A stretch of DNA of 64,000 nucleotides from DATNBU01 sp964476185 (GCA_964476185.1 CAYYZO010000002.1:1-64000); one strand, 5' to 3'; numbered from the stretch's first letter, positions 43,127-51,727 are shown. Notes: generated by a model not told the origin, from the sequence alone. Made by a program: numbers and translations.

Positions 43127-45415
43127 ATGACGACCGGTTCCGGCGACACGTCCAGGAACGGCGCCAGCGGCGATCCCGCGGCCGGAGGCGGCGGGCCCGA
43201 TTCCAACGAGGACGCGCGGCGCGCGGCGACCGCCGACCTGCTCGCGAGGCGCGCTGCCGAGTCGTCGCGTCGCCGGCGCGAGAGCTTCATCGTGCTCGCG
43301 GCGGGCATCGCCGCGGCGGTGTTCGGGCTCTGGGGCACGGGTGGGCGCAGCGGCGGCGCCGGCAACGTCTTCTCGTTCCTGCTGATCAACCTCAACATCG
43401 TCCTGCTGCTGCTGGTCGCGTTCCTCGTCGTGCGCAACCTGCTGCGGCTGGTGCTCGAGCGACGGCGAGGGATCCTCGGCAGCCACCTGCGCTCTCGGCT
43501 CGTGCTCGCGTTCGTGACGATCGCGCTGTTCCCGGCGACGGTGATGGTGATCGTCTCCTATGCGTTCGTCAGCAACGGCATCGACGACTGGCTCGGGCGC
43601 GAGGTCGAAGAATCGCTCGACGCCGCCTACAGCCTCGCCCGCATCTACTACCGCTCGACGGCCGACCGCACTCACGCGCACGCGACGGCCCTCGCGGCCG
43701 ACATCGCCAGGGACGACCTGCTCGCGTCGTCGCGGCGGGACGAGCTCGAGCGCCGGATCGCCGAGGAGCAGCGCATCCACGACCTCGCGACGATCGAGGT
43801 CCTGGGTCCCGACGGGACGCCGATCGTCGCGATGTTCCGCGGCCTGCCCACCGTCGCCGCCCGCAGCCCGTCCGACGCGGAGATGATCGACGCCGTGCGC
43901 CGCGGCGACTCGCCGACGCGCGTCGACACCGAGGGCGCGACCGACGTGATCCGCGGGGCGGCGCCGGTCGCCGGCGCCGACGGCTCGCTGGCGGCCGTCG
44001 TGATCGTCGACACGACGGTGGCCGAGAGCCCGCGCGCGTGGAGCGCGCAGATCCTGAACTCCTTCCGCGAGTTCCGGCGGCTCGCGCTGAGCAAGCAGCC
44101 GTTCCGCAACCTGTACCTCGTCACGCTGCTGTTGGCCTCGCTGGTCGTCGTGTTCTCGGCGACCTGGCTCGGGCTCTACCTCGCGCGCGGGGTCACCGAA
44201 CCGATCGGGCGGCTCGCCGAGGCCACGCGGGACGTCGCCGCCGGCCGGCTCGACGTCGCGCTGCCGGAAGAGGGCGGCGACGAGGTCGCGACGCTCGTGC
44301 GCGGGTTCAACGCGATGATCGCCCAGCTCGCGCGCGGCCGCGAGGCGCTCGACGAGCGCCGCGTCTACATCGAGAACGTGCTCGCGAACATCGGCGCGGG
44401 CGTCGTCTCGATCGGCAGCGACGGGCGGATCGGCACGATCAACCCGGCGGCGCTGGCGATGCTGGGCCTCCGCGAGGAAGACGTGATCGGGCGCGTCGCC
44501 GACGTCGTGTTCGAGGAGGCGCGGCTCGTCGAGGTCGCCGGCCTGCTGCGCGACGTTCGCGCGGGCCGGCGCGAGGCGGGCAGCGGCGTCAACCTGCGCC
44601 GGGACCAGGACGAGCGAACGATCGTCGCGACGGCGACGAGCCTTCGTCGCGGCGCCGCCGTCACCGGCCAGGTGCTGTTCTTCGAGGACGTCTCGCAGAT
44701 GCAGCAGGTGCAGCGGATGGAAGCCTGGCGCGAGGTCGCGCGCCGCATCGCCCACGAGATCAAGAACCCGCTGACCCCGATCCAGCTCTCCGCCCAGCGC
44801 CTCGAGCGCCGGCTCGGAGGCCGCCTCGCGGACCCGGAGTCGGCCGTGCTGCGCGAGTCGGTCGCGACGATCGTGTCGGAGGTCGACGGGCTGAAGAAGC
44901 TCGTCAACGAGTTCTCACAGTTCGCCCGGATGGGCAGCGGCGACAAGGCGCCCGAGGACTTGAGCCTGGTCGTCGACGAAGCGCTGCAACTGTATCGGCA
45001 GTCGCATCCGGACATCGCGATCGAGTTGCACGCGTCCCCGGGCCTACCACCGGTGCGGATGGACCGCGACGCGGTCCGCCGCGCGCTGACGAACTTGATC
45101 GAGAACGCCGTCGCCGCGGTCTGGGCGATGCCCGACGAGCCGCGCCGGATCGACGTGATCACGCGCCACGACCCGGTGTTGTCGCGCGTCGTGCTCGAGG
45201 TCGCCGACACGGGGGCCGGCATCCCGCGGGAGGTGCGGGCGCGCATCTTCGAGCCGTATTTCTCGACCAAAGCCGACGGGACCGGACTCGGGCTGGCGAT
45301 CGTCGCCTCGATGGCGGCCGACCATCACGCCTACCTGCGCGTCCGGCAGAACGAGCCGCGCGGCACGCGCTTCGTGATTGAGTTTCCGGCGACGCACGCG
45401 CAGCATCGCGCCTAG
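43127..45415 (+). CDS. NtrY-like membrane sensor histidine kinase
   Basis: 762 residues from ATG 43127, 5 nt after ruvB. Membrane segments near residues 50-70, 83-105 and 125-150, an extracytoplasmic sensor region, then a segment at about 327-350. HAMP (about 350-400), PAS (about 412-520), a HisKA H-box EVARRIAHEIKNPLTPIQLS with His543, N box LTNLIENAVAAV, and G boxes DTGAGIP and GTGLGLAI. This layout is that of NtrY, which normally pairs with NtrX. Here the next gene carries an NtrX-like receiver fused to LpxC, its probable phospho-acceptor. Confidence 0.92.
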   Translation: MTTGSGDTSRNGASGDPAAGGGGPDSNEDARRAATADLLARRAAESSRRRRESFIVLAAGIAAAVFGLWGTGGRSGGAGNVFSFLLINLNIVLLLLVAFLVVRNLLRLVLERRRGILGSHLRSRLVLAFVTIALFPATVMVIVSYAFVSNGIDDWLGREVEESLDAAYSLARIYYRSTADRTHAHATALAADIARDDLLASSRRDELERRIAEEQRIHDLATIEVLGPDGTPIVAMFRGLPTVAARSPSDAEMIDAVRRGDSPTRVDTEGATDVIRGAAPVAGADGSLAAVVIVDTTVAESPRAWSAQILNSFREFRRLALSKQPFRNLYLVTLLLASLVVVFSATWLGLYLARGVTEPIGRLAEATRDVAAGRLDVALPEEGGDEVATLVRGFNAMIAQLARGREALDERRVYIENVLANIGAGVVSIGSDGRIGTINPAALAMLGLREEDVIGRVADVVFEEARLVEVAGLLRDVRAGRREAGSGVNLRRDQDERTIVATATSLRRGAAVTGQVLFFEDVSQMQQVQRMEAWREVARRIAHEIKNPLTPIQLSAQRLERRLGGRLADPESAVLRESVATIVSEVDGLKKLVNEFSQFARMGSGDKAPEDLSLVVDEALQLYRQSHPDIAIELHASPGLPPVRMDRDAVRRALTNLIENAVAAVWAMPDEPRRIDVITRHDPVLSRVVLEVADTGAGIPREVRARIFEPYFSTKADGTGLGLAIVASMAADHHAYLRVRQNEPRGTRFVIEFPATHAQHRA

Positions 45416-45440
45416 CCCCGGGACCGAGGGTCCCAGGGGC
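45415..45440 (+). promoter_or_regulatory. Hairpin between kinase and receiver-LpxC genes
   Basis: GGGACC (45420-45425) pairs with GGTCCC (45429-45434) around a GAG loop, and GCCCC (45415-45419) with GGGGC (45436-45440) across one bulged A. It begins at the last base of the kinase stop codon and ends 13 nt before the ATG, just ahead of GAGAG. It has no U-tract. It may set the protein ratio of kinase to receiver-LpxC by partial termination, processing or pausing. Confidence 0.5.
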
Positions 45441-45453
45441 TCCGAGAGCACGC

Positions 45454-46743
45454 ATGGAAAGCGGAAGCATCCTGATCGTGGACGACGACGCGGCGGTGCG
45501 CGACAGCATCGGCGCGGTGCTGGCCGACGAGGGCTTCCGCGTCAGCTACGCGAACGACGGCGGGGAGGCGCTCGCGAGCGCCGGCCGCGAACGTCCCGAC
45601 CTCGTGCTGCTCGACGTCTGGCTGCCCGGGATGGACGGCATCCAGGTCCTGCAGCAGCTTCGCGAAGGGCACGAGGGACTGCCCGTCATCGTCATCTCCG
45701 GGCACGGCAACATCGAGACGGCGGTGCGGGCGACGAGGCTGGGCGCGGTCGGCTTCATCGAGAAGCCGTTCACGATCGACGGCCTGCTCGAGGCGGTGTC
45801 GGGCGCGTTGCAGCGCGCCCGACCGGCCAGGGAGGGAGCGGCAGCGGAGGAGGCGAGGCCTGCGGTCCCGGACGACGGCCCGGCCGCCGCGTCGATCGTC
45901 GCCGGCCGGCCCGTGCGCCAGCGGACCGTCGCGCGTTCCGTCGTCGGCGCGGGCCTCGGCCTGCACAGCGGCGCGCGGACGGGCATCATCCTGCAGCCGA
46001 CTCCTCCGGGAAGCGGCATCGTCTTCAGCAGCGTTTCCGTCGGCGGCGCCGTCGAAGCCGACGTGGACAACGTCGATTCCACCGGCTACGCGACGACGCT
46101 GTTCAAGAAGGGGCTCGCGGTTCGCACGGTCGAGCACCTGATGGCGACGCTGCATGCGTACGGCATCACGAACCTGCTCGTGAAGATCGAAGGCGAAGTG
46201 CCGATCCTCGACGGCTCGGCGGTCGAGCTCTGCGAGCTGCTCGAGCAGGCCGGCATCGACGAGCAGGACGCGACGCTGCCGTCGCTGGTGGTCACCGAGG
46301 AGATCCGCCTCGAGCCCGGGCCGGACCAGTTCCTGGTCCTGCGGCCCTACGACGGACTGCGAATCCGCTACGAGCTCTCGTATCCGGAACCGGTCGGCGA
46401 CCAGACCTACGTTTTCACGATGCGCGACGCGCGCGACTTCCGTCGCGAGATCGCGCCGGCGCGCACGTTCGGGTTCGTCGAGGAGATCCGCGCGCTCGAG
46501 AGCGCCGGGCTGGGGCAGGGCGGCCAGCTCGGCAACTTCATCCTGATCGGCGAGAAGGGGATCGTGAACACCGAGCTGCGGTTTCCCGAAGAACTCGCGC
46601 GTCACAAGATCCTCGACATCCTCGGCGACTTCTACCTGCTCGGCGCGCCGATCCGCGGCGAGATCCACGCCCGCAAGACCGGGCACTCGCACAACGTTGC
46701 GATGGTGCGCCGGCTCCGCGAGATGCTGCGCGGCGCGCGCTGA
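45454..46743 (+). CDS. lpxC: Receiver-LpxC fusion: NtrX-type REC domain + UDP-3-O-acyl-GlcNAc deacetylase
   Basis: 429 residues. Residues 5-120 are a complete receiver: acidic pocket Asp10-Asp12, phospho-acceptor Asp54 (LLLDVWLPGMDG), Ser82 and Lys104 (IEKPF). ISGHGNIETAV is the signature of NtrX receivers. An Ala/Pro linker (about 121-153) joins a full LpxC (155-427): Glu227-His228 (VEHLMA), His384 and Asp388 (RHKILDILGD) and His411 (KTGHSH) cover the general base, zinc ligands and catalytic His. LpxC makes the first committed step of lipid A. Normal LpxC is about 300 residues, so the receiver is an addition. Phosphorylation by the upstream NtrY-like kinase may set its activity or stability. 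Confidence 0.95.
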   Translation: MESGSILIVDDDAAVRDSIGAVLADEGFRVSYANDGGEALASAGRERPDLVLLDVWLPGMDGIQVLQQLREGHEGLPVIVISGHGNIETAVRATRLGAVGFIEKPFTIDGLLEAVSGALQRARPAREGAAAEEARPAVPDDGPAAASIVAGRPVRQRTVARSVVGAGLGLHSGARTGIILQPTPPGSGIVFSSVSVGGAVEADVDNVDSTGYATTLFKKGLAVRTVEHLMATLHAYGITNLLVKIEGEVPILDGSAVELCELLEQAGIDEQDATLPSLVVTEEIRLEPGPDQFLVLRPYDGLRIRYELSYPEPVGDQTYVFTMRDARDFRREIAPARTFGFVEEIRALESAGLGQGGQLGNFILIGEKGIVNTELRFPEELARHKILDILGDFYLLGAPIRGEIHARKTGHSHNVAMVRRLREMLRGAR

Positions 46744-46894
46744 GCGCCCGCCCGCCGGCCGCGCCCTCGATCGGGTACCCGCTTCCTGGCGCCGGGGCAG
46801 GCGCGAACGGGCGCGGGTGACTCGATTCCGTAACCGGTTCCAGCCTTCGACTGCTTTCTGCCGGGCCAGGCGGAGAGAGGCCTTGACTTCTGTA

Positions 46895-46916
46895 CGATAA
46901 TTTTGAAAATGATATT
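46895..46916 (+). promoter_or_regulatory. AT-rich Fur-box-like operator
   Basis: The only markedly AT-rich patch in the area, within an otherwise about 70% GC window. GATAATTTTGAAAATGATATTC contains the palindrome ATTTT-G-AAAAT and fits a 7-1-7 Fur pattern with 12 of 15 matches on the minus strand (TGAATAT-C-ATTTTCA at 46917-46903). TTGACT (46883-46888) upstream could be a -35. It lies 10 bp before ATG 46926. Fur or another ferric-uptake family regulator is inferred. Confidence 0.5.
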
Positions 46917-46925
46917 CAAGATCGC

Positions 46926-47498
46926 ATGGGCACACCGATGGCAGACCCGAACCAACACCCCTCCGGCGAATCCGGGTCGGCGGCGCGCTGCCCCTCAAGG
47001 GAGCGACGGCTCGACGACTGCTCCCGCTGCGTCGTTCGCACGCTGCTCGGACTCGGGCTCGGCGGGCAGGAGGCCGGTCGCCTGCTGGCCGGTCTCGGCC
47101 AGATCGCGACGACCGCGGGGCTGCGGGACTCGGCCCTGCTCGACCGTCTCGTCGAAGCCGTGCGGCTCGACCGCCGCGCCGAGGAGCGCGTGCGCGGCCT
47201 GCTCGAGGATCGCCTCGAGCCGCAGGCGGCCCGCTATCGCGGGTGCTCCCTCGCCGAACTCGCGCGGCTGTGGTCGCAGGACCGCCATCGCCTGACCGGC
47301 GAGGACCTGCTCGCGCTGTTCTGGGTGGTCGTCTCCCGGAGCGAGCCGGCCTGCCGCAGCTTCGAGCAGCGCCTCGTCGAGGAGATTCCGGTCCTGGCGC
47401 TGCAGTCGCTCGCGGACACCCGCGCGGGCGCCGTTCGCAGGGCCGAGCCCGTCCGGACGTGCGGCGCCGGCGCCGCAGCCAAGGAGGACCCGTCTTGA
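46926..47498 (+). CDS. Unknown protein behind Fur-box-like site
   Basis: 190 residues from ATG 46926 (ATG 46938 also possible); no clear ribosome site, and a leaderless or weakly translated start is possible. Mostly alpha-helical: Leu/Arg/Glu-rich repeats (LGLGLGGQEAGRLLAGLG, LLDRLVEAVRLDRRAEERV) and a Cys pair DDCSRC near residue 31. No signal peptide or membrane segment. The TTGA overlap with the next gene shows co-translation. Family not recognised; regulation by iron is suggested by the upstream site. Confidence 0.6.
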   Translation: MGTPMADPNQHPSGESGSAARCPSRERRLDDCSRCVVRTLLGLGLGGQEAGRLLAGLGQIATTAGLRDSALLDRLVEAVRLDRRAEERVRGLLEDRLEPQAARYRGCSLAELARLWSQDRHRLTGEDLLALFWVVVSRSEPACRSFEQRLVEEIPVLALQSLADTRAGAVRRAEPVRTCGAGAAAKEDPS

Positions 47499-47710
47499 AC
47501 CAGCCCGATTCCTTTCGACGCGAAGAATGTCTCGTCCAGCTGCTCGCCGAACACGGCCCGGTCCGTGTCGCGCGCTGCGGCTGCGGGACCGTGCACCTGA
47601 GCCTCGGGGCGCTCACGGTCCGCTTGCCCGAACTCGCGTACCAGCAGGTCGTGCGCGCGCTGCTCGACGCGCGCCAGCGCATGGCCTGGGAAAACGCGCC
47701 GGTGCAATGA
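47495..47710 (+). CDS. Small Cys/His protein, unknown function
   Basis: 71 residues from TTG 47495, which overlaps the preceding stop (TTGA) and follows a perfect AAGGAGG by 8 nt, so the start is well supported. Contains RCGCGTVHLSLGALTVRLP: a CxC and a His on a beta strand, possibly a metal site. Ends before the convergent gspN. Not recognised. Likely acts with the preceding helical protein. Confidence 0.65.
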   Translation: MNQPDSFRREECLVQLLAEHGPVRVARCGCGTVHLSLGALTVRLPELAYQQVVRALLDARQRMAWENAPVQ

Positions 47711-47807
47711 GGGAACGCGGGCGCGCCGTCGTCGGGATGCGGGACCGCGCGGGCGTGCGCGCGAGGCGTGCCCCGGGCCCCGCCGTCGCGCGCCGCGCCC
47801 GGCGCCG

Positions 47808-48611
47808 TCAGTCCGCCGCGACGACTCGCGGCGAGGCGAGCGTGCCGGTCACGCGATAGTTGCGCCATCCCGCGGCGTCAGCCGCTGCGCGCGGCATCAG
47901 CCCGACCAGCGCGCGCGAGCGCGGCGTGTCCTCGAGCTGGCGCGTGCGGAACCCGACGCGGATGGCGCCCCGCGACGGCAACTGGACGTCGAGCAATTCC
48001 CACACGACGCCGCTCGTCTCGGCCCGGCCTTCGCGGACGTCGAGCCGGCCGTCCTCCAGCGTCGCGTGCAGCACGAGGTCTTCGAACTCCCACTCGCCGA
48101 GCGGAAGATCGGCGCCGCCCTGGCCGGCGCCAACGAGGATCCCGCCGAACGTGCCGCCGCCCGAGGTGACGTCGAGGCGCGCGCCGCTCGGCCCGGCTTC
48201 CGTCGGGCGCGCGACGTCGATGCCGTCGAGGACGAGCGCGCCGTCGAGGCTGCTGGCGAGTTCGAGTCGCCCGACGCGCAGGCAGCGCGAGGGGTCGATG
48301 CCGTGGAACTCGAGCGCCAGCGTCCCGCCGCGAAAGCTGCCCTCGAGTCGCCCGCCGCAGGCTTCGGCCTCGAACCAGCGCGTGATCCCGACGTAGAGCG
48401 AGTCGACGTCGAGTCCGTTCTGTCCGGCCGCGACCGAGACGCCGGTCGCGCGGACACCCGCGGGAAGCGCCAGCCGGACGCTGCGCACGGACAGCTCCGC
48501 GCCGGTCGCCGCGAGCGGCTCGCGCGCGGCGTCGAGCACCCATCGCTCGAGCGGGGCGGTCAGCAGCAACGCGACGACGAAAGCGGCGACGAACAGCAGC
48601 GCGCGCAGCAC
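47808..48611 (-). CDS. gspN: Type II secretion system protein GspN
   Basis: 267 residues, one N-terminal membrane segment (ALLFVAAFVVALLLTAP), then a beta-rich periplasmic domain with GVRATGVSVA, the GspN/AsmA-like pattern. Last gene of the operon, 7 nt after gspM. GspN is an optional T2SS component of unclear function, common in deltaproteobacterial gsp operons. Confidence 0.82.
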   Translation of the reverse strand: MLRALLFVAAFVVALLLTAPLERWVLDAAREPLAATGAELSVRSVRLALPAGVRATGVSVAAGQNGLDVDSLYVGITRWFEAEACGGRLEGSFRGGTLALEFHGIDPSRCLRVGRLELASSLDGALVLDGIDVARPTEAGPSGARLDVTSGGGTFGGILVGAGQGGADLPLGEWEFEDLVLHATLEDGRLDVREGRAETSGVVWELLDVQLPSRGAIRVGFRTRQLEDTPRSRALVGLMPRAAADAAGWRNYRVTGTLASPRVVAAD

Positions 48612-48618
48612 GGCGTAC

Positions 48619-49173
48619 TCAGGAAGGCAGCGCGGCGGCGGCGAGGAGGGTGACGTCGAAGCGGGAAGGGTCGTCGTAGCGCTTCTTCACGAAGAACTGG
48701 CGGAGGTAGACGGGGCTCTTCTCGCCTTCGATCGCGCGCAGCAGCGCGACGACTTCGCCGAGCGTCGCGCCCGACAACTTCAGCTCGACGTTGTTTTCCT
48801 GTCGTCCCCCGTCGAGCGCACGCCGCGATGGCGTCATCGACGCGATGGACTCCGGGCGCAGGCTGGCGCCGGCCGCCTTCTCCACGAACGCGAGCAGCGA
48901 GAAGTCCGCCGCAACGGAGACGGGCTTCCCGTCCTTCGGCGCCTCGGCCTCGCTTCGGCGGATCTCGCGCGCGAGCGCCTCGATCTGGCCGATCTCGGCG
49001 CGCAGCGACTCGATCTCGCGGCGCATGCCGTCGCGTCCGTCGAGGAAGGGCGAGACCACCAGCGTCCAGCCGAGGGCGACGACGACGAGGCCGGCGAAGA
49101 CGGCGACGAGACGCTGCTCGCGAGGGCTGAGCCGCGCGACCAGCAACTGCGCCTGGTGGATCGCGACGTTCAT
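48619..49173 (-). CDS. gspM: Type II secretion system protein GspM
   Basis: 184 residues, ATG 49173 overlapping the gspL stop (ATGA). A short cytoplasmic start with LSPREQRLV, a single membrane segment (about 22-41) and a periplasmic coiled coil plus ferredoxin-like domain. Stabilises GspL in the inner-membrane platform. Confidence 0.88.
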   Translation of the reverse strand: MNVAIHQAQLLVARLSPREQRLVAVFAGLVVVALGWTLVVSPFLDGRDGMRREIESLRAEIGQIEALAREIRRSEAEAPKDGKPVSVAADFSLLAFVEKAAGASLRPESIASMTPSRRALDGGRQENNVELKLSGATLGEVVALLRAIEGEKSPVYLRQFFVKKRYDDPSRFDVTLLAAAALPS

Positions 49174-50555
49174 GCGCCTGCTCCCGGCGTCGCGGTCTCG
49201 AGCTCGAGCAGGAACTCGACGCCGCCGCCCGTGACGGCCGCGTGCACGTCCTTCACGTCGACGCGCGAGAAGGAACCGCCGCGACGGAGCTCCTCCTGCA
49301 TCTTCGTGACCGTCTCGAACGTCTCGGCGTGCCCGGTCACCTTCGCCGCGGGCGGCACGTGCTCGACCTGGTCCACGACGACCTCGAGGTTCTTCGGGAT
49401 CTCGCGCGACAGCGCGGCGAGCAGTTCCAGCGGCGAGCCGGCGCCGCCGGTCGCGCTGCCCGCGCGGCCGCTGAGCTCGCGCAGCCGCATCTCCATCTTC
49501 AGCTTGCGCCCGGCGCCGCCGCTGCCCGACGGCATCGCGGAAGCGTAGGCCTGCTCGGCGCGAGCGGCCAGCAGGCTGCGTTCGCGGAACAGTTGCACGT
49601 AGTCGATCCCGACCGCGACGATCGCCAGGGTCGCGGCCAGCGCGGCCCAGCGCACGAGCGGCGCGGCCTCGCCCTGCAGGTCCCGCAGCGACGAGAGGCC
49701 GAACAGCGATCCGGAGCCGGCTTCGAAGTCGAGCGTCGGAGCGAGCGAATCGCCGCTCGCGACGAGCACGAGCCCGGCGAGCGCGGTCGTCTCGCGCCAG
49801 TCGCGCGCGCCGAAGCCGTCGACCGGCGCCGCGGCCGGCAGGGGCTCGAACCGCATTCCCGGCACGCGGCGCGCGAGCTCGCCGAGCAGCCGGCCGGCGC
49901 CGGGTCCCCCGACGACGGCGCGGTCCTGCTCGCCCGCCACCGTCGCGAGCGACCAGGCGACGTTGCGCAGCATCAGCGCGTCGTCGCACGGCGCGACCAC
50001 CCGCAGGGCCGACACGCAGCCGGATTCGATGCGTGCGATGACGGCGCCGCCGTCGCCGAAATCGACGGCGACGAAGTCCTGGTCCTCGCCGACGGACCGG
50101 CGGTACGCGGTCAGGATCGCGGTCGGTTCCCAGATCAGGCGGTGGGGCGCCGGGACGGCGCCCAGCTCGAGCAACCGTGCGCGCGCCGCCTCGAGGCGCC
50201 CGGTTTCGGCGATCGCCGCGAGCACGCTCGCCCCGGGGCCGGCGCCGTTCGGCGCCGCGTAGTCCCAGGCGACGCTGCCGTCGTCGAGGGCGTAGGGGAC
50301 GTGCTCCTCGAGCGCGGGGCCGACCGCCTGCGCGACGCGTCGCCGGTCCCGGAACGGCAGCTCGAGCACGCGGAACGCCGCGGCGGACGGTTCGAGGGTC
50401 GCCACCACGCGGTCGAAGGGGCCGCCCGGAAGCGCGGAGCCCGCGCCCGGAAAATCGAAGACGTGCGCGACGCGCAGCGAGCCGATGCTCGACTCGATGA
50501 CGGCGCCTGTCGTGCGACCGGCGTGCGCGCTGAGGGCGAGGGTCTTGCTGCTCAT
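49170..50555 (-). CDS. gspL: Type II secretion system protein GspL
   Basis: 461 residues, ATG 50555. N-terminal actin-like cytoplasmic domain (to about 290; FVAVDFGDGGAVIARI), a membrane segment at about 295-317 and a periplasmic ferredoxin-like end. Links the ATPase GspE to the membrane platform. ATGA overlaps on both sides. Confidence 0.9.
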   Translation of the reverse strand: MSSKTLALSAHAGRTTGAVIESSIGSLRVAHVFDFPGAGSALPGGPFDRVVATLEPSAAAFRVLELPFRDRRRVAQAVGPALEEHVPYALDDGSVAWDYAAPNGAGPGASVLAAIAETGRLEAARARLLELGAVPAPHRLIWEPTAILTAYRRSVGEDQDFVAVDFGDGGAVIARIESGCVSALRVVAPCDDALMLRNVAWSLATVAGEQDRAVVGGPGAGRLLGELARRVPGMRFEPLPAAAPVDGFGARDWRETTALAGLVLVASGDSLAPTLDFEAGSGSLFGLSSLRDLQGEAAPLVRWAALAATLAIVAVGIDYVQLFRERSLLAARAEQAYASAMPSGSGGAGRKLKMEMRLRELSGRAGSATGGAGSPLELLAALSREIPKNLEVVVDQVEHVPPAAKVTGHAETFETVTKMQEELRRGGSFSRVDVKDVHAAVTGGGVEFLLELETATPGAGA

Positions 50556-51727
50556 GGTGCGGCTGGTCCTGGCGCGCGAACGAGGGATGGGTCGTCGAGG
50601 CGCGCCGCGATGCCCGAGTCGAGTCCGACGATGTTCGGTCCGCGGCGCTGGAGCAAATACACGATCCGCGAAACCCCGCTCTGGCGCTCGACGAGCGCCT
50701 CGACCGAGCGCATCGCGCCGCCGACGTCGCCGGTCGCCCGGACGCGGAACCAGCGGCTCGAGTAGCCGAACAGCCGCTCGAGCTCGTCGGACGAGAACGA
50801 GTCCATGCCGCCGATGGCCAGCAGCGAGTCGGTTTTCGAGAACGGCTGCCCGCTGCGCGCCTCGACGAGGCGGCGGACGAGGAACTCGTCGTCGAGGCGG
50901 GGGTCGATCGACGCCAGCACCTCGGCCGGCGCGGTGTTGACGTTCACCTTGAGCCCGCCCTCGGGAAGCACGGTGACGAAGCGGCGCAGCCGGGTCAGTA
51001 CCTCGGGCGTGAAGCCGCGCACGAGGGCGAGTTCCGCGTAGCTTCGCAGCGGGCCGTTGCGCGGCCGGTACGGCGACGGCCCCTGCGAGTACCAGGCCGC
51101 CTCCGCGGCGAGCGCCCCCGGTCCCGGGTCGTCGTTGCGGTCGATCCAGTCGGCGAGCGGGGAGGCGAGGGCGGTGTCGAGCCCGAGGCGGGCGAGCAGG
51201 GACTGGAAGCGCCGCCCGGCCGGCGAGAGCGCGCCGGTCGCGAGCTCGTTCAGGTTGAGCTTGCCCTGTTCGTCCTCGATGCGCACCGCGAGCAGGCCCG
51301 CGCCGGTGTCGATCGGCGGCATCTCGCGCGCCCACAGGTCGAGCAGCGAATCGGTGGAGCCCATCGAGAAGTCGAGCTTCAGGACCTCGGTCGCGACGGT
51401 GACGCCGCCGTCGGCCACGAGCGCGGCGCGCCGGCCGGCCAGCCACATCGCCGCGCGGCGGTGGCTGACCTGCGTCGACACCGTGAACTCCAGCACCGTC
51501 ACCGCCAGCAGCACCATCGTCAGCAGCGCGAGCAGCAGCGCGACGCCGCGCTCGCCCTCGCGCCGACCGGCAGCGGTTCGCGTGCCCGCGAGCGCCGGGA
51601 GCCGGCCGTTCGTCGCGGGCGCCCCGCGACCGGCGTTCGCTTCGCGGCGTCGCAGGAACGCGTCGAGGCGCCGGCCGAGCGCCGGGAGCCGTTCGCGCCC
51701 GCACGACATTCCGGTGCGCGAGGTCAC
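50552..51727 (-). CDS. gspK: Type II secretion minor pseudopilin GspK
   Basis: 391 residues from GTG 51727, which overlaps the gspJ TGA; ATG 51709 is the alternative. The pseudopilin helix RGVALLLALLTMVLLAVTV lacks the usual Glu5, as GspK does. It is preceded by an unusually long leader of about 60 residues rich in Arg/Ala. The alpha-domain with KLNLNEL and DWIDRNDDPGP (calcium-type region) is typical. Caps the pseudopilus tip with GspI and GspJ. Confidence 0.9.
   Translation of the reverse strand: MTSRTGMSCGRERLPALGRRLDAFLRRREANAGRGAPATNGRLPALAGTRTAAGRREGERGVALLLALLTMVLLAVTVLEFTVSTQVSHRRAAMWLAGRRAALVADGGVTVATEVLKLDFSMGSTDSLLDLWAREMPPIDTGAGLLAVRIEDEQGKLNLNELATGALSPAGRRFQSLLARLGLDTALASPLADWIDRNDDPGPGALAAEAAWYSQGPSPYRPRNGPLRSYAELALVRGFTPEVLTRLRRFVTVLPEGGLKVNVNTAPAEVLASIDPRLDDEFLVRRLVEARSGQPFSKTDSLLAIGGMDSFSSDELERLFGYSSRWFRVRATGDVGGAMRSVEALVERQSGVSRIVYLLQRRGPNIVGLDSGIAARLDDPSLVRAPGPAAP

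Noticed and set aside
45454..46743. Receiver-LpxC as an assembly artefact joining two genes
   Set aside because: The frame is continuous, the linker has the same composition as its surroundings, there is no internal ribosome site or start before the LpxC part, and the receiver has no other output domain.
46896..46901. GATAAT as a -10 box for the unknown gene pair
   Set aside because: TTGACT upstream is only 7 bp away, so it cannot pair with GATAAT. The AT-rich symmetry fits an operator better.
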